A DNA stretch of 64,000 nucleotides from Schizochytrium sp. CCTCC M209059 (GCA_000818945.1 KN805378.1:700488-764487), one strand, 5' to 3'. Shown: positions 50,101 to 60,359, counted from the stretch's first letter. Notes: a model not told the origin generated them from the letters alone. Numbers and translations are program-made.

Positions 50101-50701
50101 CGGAGAGCTCAAAGACGAGATCTGCCGTACACTCGAGCACTACGGGCAAGAGATTGACTCTCTCAAGTCGGAAATGAATGAGTTCACGACCGCAGCGGAC
50201 GCTATTCGCGAGGAGATCAACGCGCAAAATGAGACCTTTATGGTTGTAAATCCAGACTACTCGTGTGACCTCTGTGGCATGCCTGTACTGGAGCGAGCCT
50301 TTTATGTTTTCCCATGCACGCACGCTTTTCACTCGACGTGTCTGCTTAGCGAAGTGGGTCGCCATCTGGGCAAGGATCAGCAAGACAAGATGGAGCGTCT
50401 ACGTTCCTACATTGATCTTCAGGAGGGAATAGAATCCCAGTCGGCAGCAACGACTGTTCCACTTTTGCCAGGCGACGGTTCTCTCGAAGGTGATGCAAGC
50501 GACCTTTCGCGTGCCGCGGGCATGCCAGGGCACCGTGGCGATCGTCTGGCACTTTCCAAGACGGACCGCGAGAAGCTCGCGATGTTGGACAATTTTGTTG
50601 CCGCGGCCTGTCCCTTTTGCGGCGACCTCATGATTCAGTCCATCACGGAGCCCTTTATCACAGAGGAAGAGGAGCAGGACGCTGACGCTTGGGCCGTTTG
50701 A
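47159..50701 (+). CDS. VPS18: VPS18, HOPS/CORVET tethering subunit
   Basis: 1180 residues from ATG 47159. A low-complexity N terminus (about 1-115) precedes a Pep3/Vps18 beta-propeller-type region (about 130-480: LLIVTAGNGAGEQIWLWLAP, TGTLLLGTSRGGIWEISVD, ERVTSRHNMVYFPQRIS). A clathrin-heavy-chain-like helical solenoid follows (IRYLEHCVNVQDNQSEAIHN; ALRVCSEHEQTNAAVDIYSI; GLYAEAVELALKVDLELAKL). A C-terminal RING has its first half CDLC ... PCTHAFHSTCL at about 1034-1064 and its last CPFCGDL pair about 100 residues later, a spacing normal for VPS18. The protein acts in endosome-to-lysosome/vacuole fusion. No intron. Confidence 0.94.
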   Translation: MSLFDDWNADDSGRRAGARPAARAPPRATPTQPPRAAPTSSNPFADDDDEDNNVAHHDVQSASNVSKNDVTKPLRREGQDTDDTNPFLQRAVSSNLSNTHDLRSQSSAGDLYGGEEVDVDEAEAAAAIENDASAQPRFALEGVDWKIGLGAGVSSLRSMAAGGGSSLLIVTAGNGAGEQIWLWLAPHNRKVQVQLSSHDPKNNPVHKGFVCPRGFHAFLSLENGDNYYVNLAAAAASVASGSRSSGTATVKGRGPIQRLKDVVIESVGWDRDNHQRDSTGTLLLGTSRGGIWEISVDVSRGSKEKKNIQKVYQLGMSIPVSGLEVTRLPAQGEAGGTAWFVMAVTARLTRFYEFIGGPTLEAMFKQYEAPEHQSFRELPGDMAYAELRSFTPSTSARPTSFMLLSEAGLYIGALEYALERASVAERVTSRHNMVYFPQRISATGEELIGPPLSAVETEFHYVLLYPSWLVVLSKLNESVVHERRIDAGRLGATLGLVWDPARAAIFVCSKLDIQRLLVLNEDGHVWKLYLDQARAGDETKFELALQKCKTDAQRDCVLSLRADHLLAAGKFQLAAQDFAASRRSFEEVALLFIDHQERAALRTYLLLKLGKLPASQTTQRTMIAVWLVEIFLETITAAGSPSGVTGVLDTPRDAYNDEYDAEETSSEKRQTQVAFHDFLTEYAGALHPAKDAIYKLIASHGRDADFLAYAKINGDYERVVVRHTLRGRHDLAVETLATEGQAWRAMNADPPAAFVNIFYKYSPDLIEHCPKMLVDTWIDSSFLDPCKLIPAIVRFTQSPAGKDPAEAIRYLEHCVNVQDNQSEAIHNLLFSLYAAQKDDTALREFLQSPNRCFDLKYALRVCSEHEQTNAAVDIYSILGLYAEAVELALKVDLELAKLNADLAQDAATRRKLWLMIAEHEIKDAVAAYDQERAQQGTGDAQGEGDATSDVDPIRRALLILTESDALTIEDVLQFLPDVVAIGELKDEICRTLEHYGQEIDSLKSEMNEFTTAADAIREEINAQNETFMVVNPDYSCDLCGMPVLERAFYVFPCTHAFHSTCLLSEVGRHLGKDQQDKMERLRSYIDLQEGIESQSAATTVPLLPGDGSLEGDASDLSRAAGMPGHRGDRLALSKTDREKLAMLDNFVAAACPFCGDLMIQSITEPFITEEEEQDADAWAV

Positions 50702-51392
50702 GTCTGCAATCAAGTGCACTTGTACGAATCAGAAACAGACACACTCTCGATGCCAACCCTTGGGGTCACTTTTTGACGTCACGTTCACAGCTTGGACTTT
50801 ATCGGAGAGTGTCACGCTTTGACAGCACTTTGAATTATAGGCAATTTTCGTAATGATCACTCTTTGTTGACGCCTTCTTTCTTTGGCATGGTGCGAGGAT
50901 GTGCATTCATCTATTTTTCACGATCGACATAATTACGACAGCAAACGAGCTGAGAGGGAGCGGGGCTAGCTTGTGAGATGAAAAATAGATATTGAGCGTG
51001 TCAGATTTCGACACTATTCCTGGCTGGGACGACCGTTTGGTTGCCTGAACACTTTCGTCGCCCCACAACACTGAGACATTCCGCCCCTTGCTCACTTTTC
51101 TGAGGGTCTACTTTCGACGTGGAGGTCGGCTGCACGACAGAAGGCAGACACGACACTTATATACAGGCTGTGACGGCTGGTGGTGGTGGTATTCGTGTTG
51201 CTGTTTATCTCGCAATGGCAGCGTGCGATTAGTGTCAATGGGACATTGCGTTGCAGCAAGCAAGATCCTACCACTACCATGATGCAGCAACCATGACCCC
51301 ACGAGCCTTCGTGTTTGTCGGCAAATCCCCAACGCGTCTTGAGCCGCAGACTTGCTGTTGCAGAATTTGTTGACGCCTTATCAGCCCCGAAA
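50702..51392. other. Intergenic region upstream of the malonyl transacylase gene
   Basis: 691 bp. No gene is supported. The last ~95 bp stay in frame with the transacylase after a TGA at 51294 but have no ATG (see findings). Confidence 0.5.
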
Positions 51393-52556
51393 ATGCCTTC
51401 CAAGGTGCATGTGCTTTTCCCTGGTCAAGGATCTCAGACCCTGGGTATGCTCTCGTCGTGTACGAGCGCCGAAAGCCGGGCTATTCTCTCGCAAGCCAAT
51501 GACATCCTCGGATACGATGTAGCGGCTTTGTGCACGGACGGCCCAGCTGAAAAGCTCAGCGAGACCCTTTACAGCCAACCTGCGATATTTGTTTCGTCTT
51601 GGATTGCATTCGAAGAGCTGAAAGCCGCTCGGCCCGAGTACTTTGCGAGCAAGGCGCAATACGAAATTATACTGGCAGGCTTGAGCCTCGGTGAGTACAC
51701 TGCACTCACTGCTGCGGGCGTTCTGTCCTTTGCCGATGGCCTTCGCTGCGTACAGGAACGAGCTCGCGCCATGCACGATGCGGCTCGCGCGCAAGAGGGC
51801 GGGATGGCGACGGTTGTAGGCCTGAGTGCAGAAGAGCTCGCAGAAGTCTGCACGAAAGTGAATAGCACGTTGACGGGTGGCATACCAATTGCTGTGGCAA
51901 ATCTGCTCTTTCCAGGCTGTGTGGTTGTATCGGGAGGGGTGCAAGGTCTCCGCGTGCTGGAAGGAGCTGCCAAGGCGGCTGGAGCCAAGCTTGTGCGAAG
52001 GCTGCCTGTGGCCGGGGCCTTTCATACTTCGGCGATGTCGCCTGCTGCGGAGCGTCTCGACGCGGCACTTGGGCACTGCGATTTGAAGCCACCCGCGTCA
52101 AACGTGCACGTGTACGCAAATGTGACCGGCTGCAAGTACACATCGTATGCAAGCCTTGAGGTACAGGAGTCGCTCCGCAAGCAGCTCGTCTCTCCAGTAC
52201 TTTGGGAACAGACGCTGCAGAACATTTTGCAAGACTACGCTGCAGGAGACATCGTGATTGAGCTCGGTCCGGGCAAGCAGATTGGCGCCATGTTGAAACG
52301 ATTTGCGAGCCCCCCAAGCTTGATCTCTGGACTCTTGAACGTAGGGCCCGGAACTTTCGCCGAAGAACTGGTCCAAAAGCAGGCTGATCAAGCAAAGAAC
52401 AAAAGCGAAAGCGAAAGTGACGTGTCTGCCGCGGTGCCATTGGTGAAACCTTGGATGCTGCAGAACAAGCCCCTGTACAAGATTCGGGTACCAATTCCTG
52501 CTCTGCCACAGGCCATGGACGCAGTTCGTCGTGCACGCGGAACGCAAACAGCCTGA
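51393..52556 (+). CDS. MCAT: Malonyl-CoA:ACP transacylase
   Basis: 387 residues from ATG 51393. It is a FabD-type acyltransferase: VLFPGQGSQTLGM at the start, nucleophile Ser98 in AGLSLGEYTAL, an arginine in VQERARAMHDAA, NLLFPGCVVVSGG, and catalytic His211 in PVAGAFHTSAM, then VIELGPGKQIGAMLKR. It loads malonate onto acyl carrier protein for type II fatty acid synthesis, in eukaryotes usually mitochondrial. As annotated it lacks a transit peptide, but the open frame directly upstream reads PQRVLSRRLAVAEFVDALSA, which looks like one, so a first exon or a non-AUG start may be missing. The C-terminal 80 residues beyond the core are unusual and end RRARGTQTA. Confidence 0.9.
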   Translation: MPSKVHVLFPGQGSQTLGMLSSCTSAESRAILSQANDILGYDVAALCTDGPAEKLSETLYSQPAIFVSSWIAFEELKAARPEYFASKAQYEIILAGLSLGEYTALTAAGVLSFADGLRCVQERARAMHDAARAQEGGMATVVGLSAEELAEVCTKVNSTLTGGIPIAVANLLFPGCVVVSGGVQGLRVLEGAAKAAGAKLVRRLPVAGAFHTSAMSPAAERLDAALGHCDLKPPASNVHVYANVTGCKYTSYASLEVQESLRKQLVSPVLWEQTLQNILQDYAAGDIVIELGPGKQIGAMLKRFASPPSLISGLLNVGPGTFAEELVQKQADQAKNKSESESDVSAAVPLVKPWMLQNKPLYKIRVPIPALPQAMDAVRRARGTQTA

Positions 52557-53131
52557 GACGGATCTCGTAGTAAACCTTGCAATAACCGATTTGGAAATAG
52601 CCTCAAAGGTGGGGCTCATTGGGAAATCATTGCCTATGCGTGGGAGTTGCACGGCTTAATATGCGCACGGCTGCGGCTCAAAGCCCGCATGGCACAAAAT
52701 TCAAATGGCTTCATTCTCAAAATTAATCAAAATTAAACCCAGATGGCTTGGAAATAGGGCCTATGAACGATTCAATCTATGCAAATCAAAGTAGAATTAC
52801 TGGAGTATACTCGGAGACAGCGCCTTCTTTTTTTCTTCACGTATTTCTCAGACAGAAGCGATGGACGCCAATCTTCTATTGCAATGAAGCGCAACTTGCT
52901 TGAATCGGGAACGGTGTATCATGTATGAAAAATCTAAGATGAAATGAAATCTAAAAGGTACCAGGGTTGTGAGAATATGTGAAATGAGAAGAAAACAGTG
53001 GGGGCCGAGCTACTGGATTCGAACAAGGCAAATGCACGAGCGCTGTGAGTAGAAACCACGCATGCGCGCATCCAGGCCGAAGTGAGAAACGGACGAAAAA
53101 CGACGAGGTGACTTGGATGTAGAGTCAGAGT
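52557..53131. other. Convergent intergenic region
   Basis: 575 bp between the transacylase and kinase stops, AT-richer than average, with AATTAATCAAAATTAA near 52718. No gene seen. A GGATTCGAAC string near 53016 was checked as a tRNA T-arm and did not pair. Confidence 0.5.
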
Positions 53132-54403
53132 TTAAGCACAGTTGAGAGCATCTTCTTCGCCGGACTCGGCGTCGTAAGAGTGTGCAAGCTCGCGGGCATC
53201 CGCAGGCGAGGTAGACCGAGTACGCGTCGAGCAAGACCCGTCCTCGGAGTACTCTTCATGCCTCGTAGAGAATGTCTTTGCCGAGGATGGTTCTGCACGC
53301 CAATAGTCACGCGGGCCATCTTGCGAAGAGTTGGGGATTGAGCGGTCGACGTGCCCAAAGAAGCTCTTACGTGCAGCTGTGCGCACATCCCGAAGCCATG
53401 CATGTTGAATGACGTCGCGAGAGGTACTTCGCCGAAGAGGCTCCGGTTGGAGCATCTGCACGAGAAGGCTCTTGCACTCGCGGGATATGTGCCTCCACTT
53501 GCGCTCTGGCTGGAAGCGCAGCTTGAATTCGCTGCGTGGGCGGTGATAGAGTGTGTCGTCAAAGGGCATGCGTGCGGCAATCATGACGTACAGAAGGCAT
53601 CCAAGAGCCCAAATGTCAACGGACTTGGTGTAAAGAGGACTAGAGTCGTGAGCAGTTGCTTCCTCTTTGAGCCTGAGTTCGGGTGCGAGAAAGCCGCCGG
53701 TTCCGAGAAAGCTACTGGCATGCGACCCTCTCATTGTCTTACTGAACCCAAAGTCAATGAGTTTGACATGATTGCTGAGCTGGTGCGTAAGAAGGATATT
53801 TTCTGGTTTGATATCGCGATGCATAATATTGCGTGCATGCATGTGGTCGATGGCGCTTGCGATTTGATAGAAAATAAACCGGGCTTCATTTTCTTCGAGG
53901 CCTTGGTTTTCAAGGATGTGGTCATAGAGCTCTCCACCCCGCAAGTATTCCTCGACGATGAGCAGGCTGTCGCCGCACGCGTAAAACTCCTCCATGTGGA
54001 CAATGTTATCGTGGTCGAGCAGCTGAAGCGACTGGACCTCTCTATACAGACGCTTGAGCGCGCGTTTGGGGTACTGAAGCGAGAGCGAGCCAAAGTCGAT
54101 GACCTTGACGGCAAAGTCGCGTCCGTCGCTGCGCCGCGTACAGTGATAGCACTTGCTGGAGCTTCCTTGGCCGATGATTTCGTGGACCTCGTACCTGCTT
54201 GCGAAGACTTCGGGTACGCGAGCGAGGATTCGTAATGGCATCTTTTGCTGTTGCTGCAGACCTGCGTTGTGCGTCTCTCCAAACGAGGCGTACTCCTCAG
54301 GCCCTCCCGAGGCGGTGCGCAAATGTTTGGCGACCTCTAGGGAGGTCTCGCCGTCATCTTCTGCTTCGCAGCAGAACGCGAAGCACCACTGCAGCGCGCG
54401 CAT
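53132..54403 (-). CDS. CAMK-like Ser/Thr protein kinase
   Basis: 423 residues from ATG 54403; the frame extends further up only from a GTG through GC-rich repeats, so the ATG is preferred. The kinase domain is at about residues 70-335: glycine loop IGQGSSSKCYHC, VAIK-type Lys in DFAVKVIDFGS, EEYLRGGELYDHILENQG, catalytic HRDIKPENILL, metal-binding DFGFSK, activation segment ending APEL, then DIWALGCLLYVMIAARMPF. All catalytic residues are present, so it should be active. GGELYDHI and DIWALG...MPF patterns place it in the CAMK group. The N terminus MRALQWCFAFCCEA has Cys pairs that could be palmitoylated. There is no calmodulin-like EF hand; the C-terminal ~70 residues are Ser/Thr/Arg-rich and may be regulatory. 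Confidence 0.9.
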   Translation of the reverse strand: MRALQWCFAFCCEAEDDGETSLEVAKHLRTASGGPEEYASFGETHNAGLQQQQKMPLRILARVPEVFASRYEVHEIIGQGSSSKCYHCTRRSDGRDFAVKVIDFGSLSLQYPKRALKRLYREVQSLQLLDHDNIVHMEEFYACGDSLLIVEEYLRGGELYDHILENQGLEENEARFIFYQIASAIDHMHARNIMHRDIKPENILLTHQLSNHVKLIDFGFSKTMRGSHASSFLGTGGFLAPELRLKEEATAHDSSPLYTKSVDIWALGCLLYVMIAARMPFDDTLYHRPRSEFKLRFQPERKWRHISRECKSLLVQMLQPEPLRRSTSRDVIQHAWLRDVRTAARKSFFGHVDRSIPNSSQDGPRDYWRAEPSSAKTFSTRHEEYSEDGSCSTRTRSTSPADARELAHSYDAESGEEDALNCA

Positions 54404-57400
54404 CGTCGCGCACACACGCGCGCACGCGCGCAGACCCCTCGCCCCTCGCCCTCGCGCGTGCGCGTGCGCGTGCGCGCAGGCCCCCCTATTTCTTGCCTTT
54501 GTTTTCTTTCCGCCGGCGGAGCTCGTCGCCACGCACGCAGGCTATCAGTGTCAACAAGCTCGCCTGGCCTTGCTCGATTTGATTCAAAACCAGCCGCCGG
54601 GGAGCCAAGGCAGCCAAAGAACAAACACCGCAAGACGCGCACGCGCGCAGCCGGACGCGCGAGCGGACCAGGTGCCGAGCAGCCAGCCGCGCCTCCCGCG
54701 GCTCGAGCGCCGAGCCTGCCGCGCCGTGCCGTGCCTGTTGCCCCCTGCCGTGCCTGTTGCGCCCTGCCGCCTGCCGATTGGGGTTCTGCTATCGCCGCCG
54801 CCGCCGCCACCGCTTATCCTGCCTGCTTCCGCCTCGCCCCGCTTCAGCAGGGGCTGCGGGCACTTTCGCCACTGCGCTTAATGCGGGCACCTGTACCACT
54901 GTCCCTTTTAAATTATTTGCGGTATGTTCATGTGAGCGCCGGGGCGCCGCTGCGGGGCTGCCGCGTAAGCTTCCTCCGTAGGCTCTCGCGACAGGACGGA
55001 AGACCCGAACCTTCCCCTCTCCCGCACAGCTCCCGCACAGCTCCCGCACCGGCCACAGCAGGTCTCCCGAAAGCGCAGTGCTCAGTCAGCCGCTGCTCAG
55101 GCTGCTCTGGCGCTCATATTTCTTTTATTTTGCCAGTGCTCTGCCGGGCCGAGCGTACGTGCGCGTGCGCGCCGCAAATACGCCTATTGGCGGCCTCGCG
55201 TTTGCGTCTCCAGGCCTTTTGCTCGCTCGATCGATCGATCGATCAGTCCCTATCCCTCCCTCCACGCAGGCCCATGAAGCGAGCCCTGCGGCGGCCGCTA
55301 GAGGCGAGCTGTTGCGCGGGTGGGCGGGCAAGCGGCCGTTGCTGCCCTTGCGCATCGGGGCAGGAGGGCCTGTCTTCAGCCCGTGTGTACATCCCAAACG
55401 CAAGTTGTGTGTTGCTGTTGCCTATTCAACTTTTGACTGGAGCAGTGTCGCACGACACGGTATACAGCCGTACCCACCTCTCCCCACATCCACTCTACCT
55501 GTGTCGCCACCACTGCCTGAAAACCCCATCCACTGCGGGAACCGCTGTGGACGGCTATTGAAGTTTCCTCAAACGGCTGAGGTCTGTCAGTCAGTTAGGC
55601 TACAGGCGATGGGTGGACGGCTGGCCGGCTGGCTGGCTAGCTGGCCCACCTGGCTGGCTGGCCGCAGCCGCTGGTGGCTGGATGAGATTGTACCTGCGCC
55701 GGCATTTCGCTAGTTTCGCTCGGCTCGCTCCAGCCCTTCTTGAGGCGCCTGCCTACAAGCCTGGTCGCGCTATGACCGACCGAGAGCGATCGACCACCCG
55801 ATTTTTGTTTAATAACCGAGTTGAGCGAGACAAGCATACTACAAGCTTGTATACCGACGCAAGGCGACGCGCCCGGACCATCCACCAAGTCGACTGGCGG
55901 GTATTCGATCATTCACTATCGATGTTCTTCGTTCGCTTCTATCCTGAAAAATCGTTCATCATCATAGAATTCATTGTCTTCGAAGCCTGGCCAGACTGGG
56001 ACCAATAGGTAAGACTCGACGGGACGCGAGCTCGCTCGCGGTTCGCCCTGGCTCACTCGGCGTCGTTCGAACTCCAAAAACGCCACGACTTGCATGTGTT
56101 TCTGATCATTTCTTCCTCCCATGCTTTCTTTGGAAGAAGTTCTTCCCTTGCAACGCAACACCTTTGGCGGCCTCGCCTAACTAAGCCTGTGCGGGGCTTG
56201 TGTCTGACGGAGGCGCGCGCCGCCTCCGAATTTTGTACAGCTTGGTTCTTAGGGACCCGAGCCCCGCCGGCTGCAGCCTCCACGCTGCAGCTTTCTCGCG
56301 GAGGGGCGGCGCGGCTCGGACGGCTGCGAGGGAGCGAGCGACGGCGGGACACAGGGATTGACGGGTCGCATCGCCGGCGGTGGCCGAGACATGCGCTCGC
56401 GCGATTTTGACATGCCAATGAGGTTCGAGCGCGCAAAGTATGCGAAGATCGAGAGCATGTTCAGAACAATTACTGCTTGTAGGCAGGAGCAGCTGGAGCA
56501 CAGACCCGTCTTGCTGCGACTTCGTCTTGTCTTCCACCACTGGCCACCATGCGTATTCGCTCCAGTTCGCGCTGGGCTGCGCATGCCGCAGCGCTGCTGT
56601 CAACGAACGGAGGCAAGTACACGACACACTCCGCCGCCGATCCGCAACGACTGCATGCCGCAGAAAGCAATGATAAAGGCAAAGACGAGTAGGTGGGGCA
56701 AAGCAAAGCAGCACTGTAAGTCATTCATCGCTCGCGCAACTTGCCAGTAGCATCAGCAGCAGCGAGAGACGCGAGCGCAACCTGTATCCACGCGTCTATC
56801 CGGGCCGCGAGCGCCGGCAGCACATCCTGTTCATCCATCCATCCACACCCACTCGTGCAAACTCGTTGTCTCCCGCGCGTGGGAGGAAGCGGCGCTCGGT
56901 CCGTGTGTTTTCCTCCGTCGCGGCAGGCTAGTTCCAGCGCGTGCACTTTCACAAAAGTGGGGCGGGCGGTTGCCATGGTTGATGTTTCCGTTGGTCGACT
57001 GGTGGTCCGGTTATAACAAGCAGGGCGGGCAGCCAGATGCCTTTACCGCCACTCGCCCTCGCCGGCGTCCGTGCCGCTGCCTAAAGTCGAAGTGTACCGC
57101 GCACCAGGACTCAAGCCGCGGTGCAAGAAGATTCGCTCGCGCGCTCGATCACTCGATCGATTGGCCCGCCGCTCCGCGCAGGGCTGGCACGCGGCGCGGC
57201 GCAGCGCGGCATGGCTGGCGTGGCGCGTTCGCTTCGAAAGGAAGACAGATGCGCGAGGGAAAGAGGAAAGAAAGGGGCGCAAAAGGGGGGAGGAGGCGGG
57301 AGGGGGGCACCGCAGACGCGCACGCCGCCCCGCGGCGGCCTCCGCAGCTCCCCTCAACGGAGAGCGGCGTCCTTGCGGAAGCTGGGGCGCAACGCGGCGC

Positions 57401-58325
57401 CCCGTGTGGACTCGCGCGCCGCCCCCCGCAAGATGCGGCGAATTCATTCACCCCGAGCTAAGGTCAGCTAAGCGCGCGCTAGGACCGCGGGCGCGGGAAA
57501 GGAAGCGCACGCCATGCCATACCGTGCCATGCCGTGCCATGTATGACACATGCCGGGGCAGACGATGCCCTTGGCGGTGCAGGGAACTCAGCGCGTTCGG
57601 TCTTCGATGCCGCAGGCCCGCCTGCGTTGCTGCGGGAAGGAGCAGAAAAAGAAGTTGCCATTCAAAATAAGAAGAAAAAAGAAGAAGATGACGGTGTAGC
57701 CTGTCTGGATGACCGACCATCTGCCGCTTCGGACGCTGGATGTTTGCTTGCTCGCTTGCTTGCTTACTTGCTTACTTGCTTGCTTGTTGTGTCTTGTGTC
57801 TCGAGCACGCAATGAAGTAGTCGATATACAGGGCTGACACGAATCACCCTCGCTTGCCCGTTCGAGCGCGCCAGTTCACCCTGAGGACGGAGAGAACCGC
57901 TACGCGCCTGCGACTTCTGTGGACATCGGCCAGTAAGCAAAAGTTAAAGCTGACGCAGAAGCTAGAACTGCAGCTCCAAAGATGCTGCTTGCTCCCACCC
58001 CATGGCGGGGGCTCGCCATGAGACGGCAGCAGTTTGAAGCGGGAAAAGGGGGAGAAAGAGTGGGAGGAGGTCGGTCTCCGATTGAGACGAAGGCGAGGTC
58101 GCACCGAGACCGTGAATGGAATTGGGCCACATCGCTAGACATTTACAGTCAGTTGGTTAGTTTAGATTTAGTTAGTCAGTCATTTGGTCGGTCGGCCGGC
58201 CGAGCCCGCCCTGGTCAGCAGCTTTCACTCTCACATTGTCCGAGGAGCGAGATGGTGGATGAGTCGAGTCTGGCGCCGCGAGATCGCCAACGCCTACATG
58301 TTCTTAGCGAGTCAAGTCAGGGGGG
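54404..58325. other. 3.9-kb gene-poor region
   Basis: Long GC-rich stretch with no full gene that I can support. It holds GATC units (55223-55245), GGCT units (55617-55665), CCATG/CCGTG units (57505-57542), CTTG/CTTA units (57745-57788) and a GCGC-rich band. One minus-strand segment at about 56340-56976 has coding-like, membrane-type pieces and is listed separately. Given the gene density around, one or two intron-containing genes may be hidden here. Confidence 0.5.
56340..56976 (-). CDS. Candidate multi-exon membrane protein gene (unresolved)
   Basis: Minus-strand pieces in order: ATG 56976 with MATARPTFVKVHALELACRD leading to DEQDVLPALAARIDAWIQ. Then, after an ACTTACAG acceptor-like site (near 56715), CCFALPHLLVFAFIIAFCGM, a clear transmembrane helix. 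Then a frame with NWSEYAWWPVVEDKTKSQQD. Finally LQAVIVLNMLSIFAYFARSN, a second helix. The pieces fall in different frames, so introns or frameshifts are needed and I could not place convincing sites. It may be a small tetraspan-like protein, a pseudogene, or chance. Confidence 0.22.
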
Positions 58326-60359
58326 TCAGGTCACAAAGGACGGTACCTGTACGACTCGAAAGGAGTCCTTGACGATGCGCTCTGCGCTCGTGAGACGAGT
58401 GCCCCCCACCAAGACGAGCCCCGGCCTAGATTCGAGCCGTGATTGCTGTAAAAGCTCGGCGATCGCACGCATATCTTGGTGGCAAACGCCTCCCACAAAT
58501 AGAAAGACGCACGTTTCGCCAGGACTAAGCTCGATACGCTGCTTTTTGTGCTTTTTGTGCTGGTGCTGGGTCGGAGACAAACCATGAGGCGAATTATGGT
58601 CACCACCACCGCCGCCGCCACTGCCACCGCCACCGCTCTGCGCTGCACCAGCCCCGATCTCGTCCGCATGACGGCTTCTCCCGATTCCGAAGGCGCTAAA
58701 ACCTTGCTTGAAAAAGTTGCGAGCGTGCGTCTCAAATTCCTTTGCCGTCTTCTCCAACGCAGACTCACCAAGCCTGCTGAGACACACAGGGGCGAGAGAC
58801 TTGTTCAGAGCGCGCTCCAAGATCCCTACGGCAAGCGTCTCATGCATGCCCAAATCGCGACACTTGGCGACGCTACGCATCTCTTGCAACGCGCGAATAG
58901 CGTGTTTGGACAGACCTGCGCTTTCTACGGCTTCCGCAAAGATGGCTTCCGCATCCCTTTCGTCCAGCGACGGCTCCCTTCGCGATAAAAGACTGTGAGC
59001 AAGCAACGCAAGTCGCTCAATCTCGCTGCGCGAATAGCTCTTGCGGTTACAAATGTCTACGAGTGGTAAGAGCATATGCGTCGCGCTCCCTTGCGACTCG
59101 AGCAAAATTCGCTCCGTGGCCAAAACGCCTCGACGCTCTGGACGAGAACGCGCCTCGTACGCCAGTGCAGCAGATGCAAGCACGTGATCCTCGGCAAGTT
59201 TAGCCGGGTCGACGCCACGTGCGGCAAGCTTGGCGCTCGTTGGCGCCCCTTCTGCTCCTCCACCTGCAAAGGAGGCAAGAGCGCGGCCAGCCTCATCGGG
59301 GTCGTTAGCGACAAATTCGCGCAGCGCTTGATTGCCAGCAGGGTCCCACGCTTGCCGCGTGCTCAGCGGTCCCAAAATGGCCTCTACCGCGGCACGTTCT
59401 TTCTCCATATCATCAACAATCTTGTCTTGTACGAGCGGAGCCAGACTTTGCGCCAAAGAGATGGACATATCGAGCGTCCGATCAATAAGTATAAGCTTGG
59501 CAGACTTGCGTTGGCCGGATCCCGGCAGTTCGAGTCCTCCGGCCTTGTCCTCTTTGAGATAACTGAGCATCGCATTGCCGAGAACGCGAGAAGTAAACCC
59601 CGCGGCCCAGCAATCCTTTGAAAAATCCAAACGTAGCGTTGTTGCCAGCGTGTCCACCAGCTCTCGTGCGGTTGCGCGCAAAGAAATCTTAAAATCCTCC
59701 GACAAGTCTGTGTTTCCATCAACCTCATCAAGGTTTGCGCGCTTGCCCGACAAACCGTGCCGACTCAGTGTCACAGGGAATACGCTTTGCGCAGCCTCGG
59801 ATGCCAACGCGAAAGCGGCCCATGGACACGCTTCGAGATCTTGTGGGCTCGCGTCTACAAGGACCTCCATGGCCCATGGCGCATGGACGACTGTGACATG
59901 AACAATCTTGGGCCGTGCGGCTTGAGCCAGTCCGTTGCCAAGCGTGAGAAAGTCTACGCCCTCACGCTGCCGGTGTTGCGCATGCTTGCTTGACTGCGCT
60001 TTTGCTGAGAGTCCGCTCAGTACTCGAGCCTCTACCTCTTGAGCCGCAAAGTCGGCGCGCAAGTAGCTCACGAGCTCCTCGCGCACCTCCTCCACGGACG
60101 ACGTCACCAAAAAGATCACGCGAACAGCTCCGTGTGATCTACGGGCAGCTTGGGCGCGATGCCACGCAGCAAGCGCGTCTGCACCCTGTGCCCCCGCCTC
60201 GAGGGAAGCCACTGTCACCGCGCCGAGCTCCTGCACGACCCACGCAGTGCCGCCCAAGCTGGCAAGCGCCCTCGTCGCGCCAGCGTCGGCAATGACAACG
60301 GCATCTTGCCACGACGCGCGGCCGGCCAAGGCCGCGCGCGACGTGGCACACAGAGACAT
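58326..60359 (-). CDS. Sec1/Munc18-family protein, SCFD2-like
   Basis: 677 residues from ATG 60359. Sec1-family features: an N-terminal domain (QDAVVIADAGATRALASLGG; VRVIFLVTSS), the central KLILIDRTLDMSISLAQSLA signature, and a C-terminal CVFLFVGGVCHQDMRAIAEL ... LVLVGGTRLTSAERIV typical of SM proteins. The divergent core and short IDRTLD segment fit SCFD2-type proteins better than Sly1, Vps33 or Sec1 proper; this is a judgement, not a tree. A Gly-rich loop (SGGGGSGGGGGG) followed by a His/Lys-rich stretch interrupts the domain near residue 580. SM proteins bind SNAREs in membrane fusion; SCFD2 function is poorly known. Confidence 0.8.
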   Translation of the reverse strand: MSLCATSRAALAGRASWQDAVVIADAGATRALASLGGTAWVVQELGAVTVASLEAGAQGADALAAWHRAQAARRSHGAVRVIFLVTSSVEEVREELVSYLRADFAAQEVEARVLSGLSAKAQSSKHAQHRQREGVDFLTLGNGLAQAARPKIVHVTVVHAPWAMEVLVDASPQDLEACPWAAFALASEAAQSVFPVTLSRHGLSGKRANLDEVDGNTDLSEDFKISLRATARELVDTLATTLRLDFSKDCWAAGFTSRVLGNAMLSYLKEDKAGGLELPGSGQRKSAKLILIDRTLDMSISLAQSLAPLVQDKIVDDMEKERAAVEAILGPLSTRQAWDPAGNQALREFVANDPDEAGRALASFAGGGAEGAPTSAKLAARGVDPAKLAEDHVLASAALAYEARSRPERRGVLATERILLESQGSATHMLLPLVDICNRKSYSRSEIERLALLAHSLLSRREPSLDERDAEAIFAEAVESAGLSKHAIRALQEMRSVAKCRDLGMHETLAVGILERALNKSLAPVCLSRLGESALEKTAKEFETHARNFFKQGFSAFGIGRSRHADEIGAGAAQSGGGGSGGGGGGDHNSPHGLSPTQHQHKKHKKQRIELSPGETCVFLFVGGVCHQDMRAIAELLQQSRLESRPGLVLVGGTRLTSAERIVKDSFRVVQVPSFVT

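Noticed and set aside
49349..50383. 344-codon open frame on the minus strand
   Set aside because: Antisense shadow of VPS18; no independent domain.
53000..53080. tRNA-like T-arm string (GGATTCGAAC)
   Set aside because: Flanking bases do not form a T stem and no acceptor stem or anticodon arm could be built on either strand.
53351..54235. 294-codon open frame on the plus strand
   Set aside because: Antisense to the kinase domain, whose catalytic motifs are intact on the other strand.
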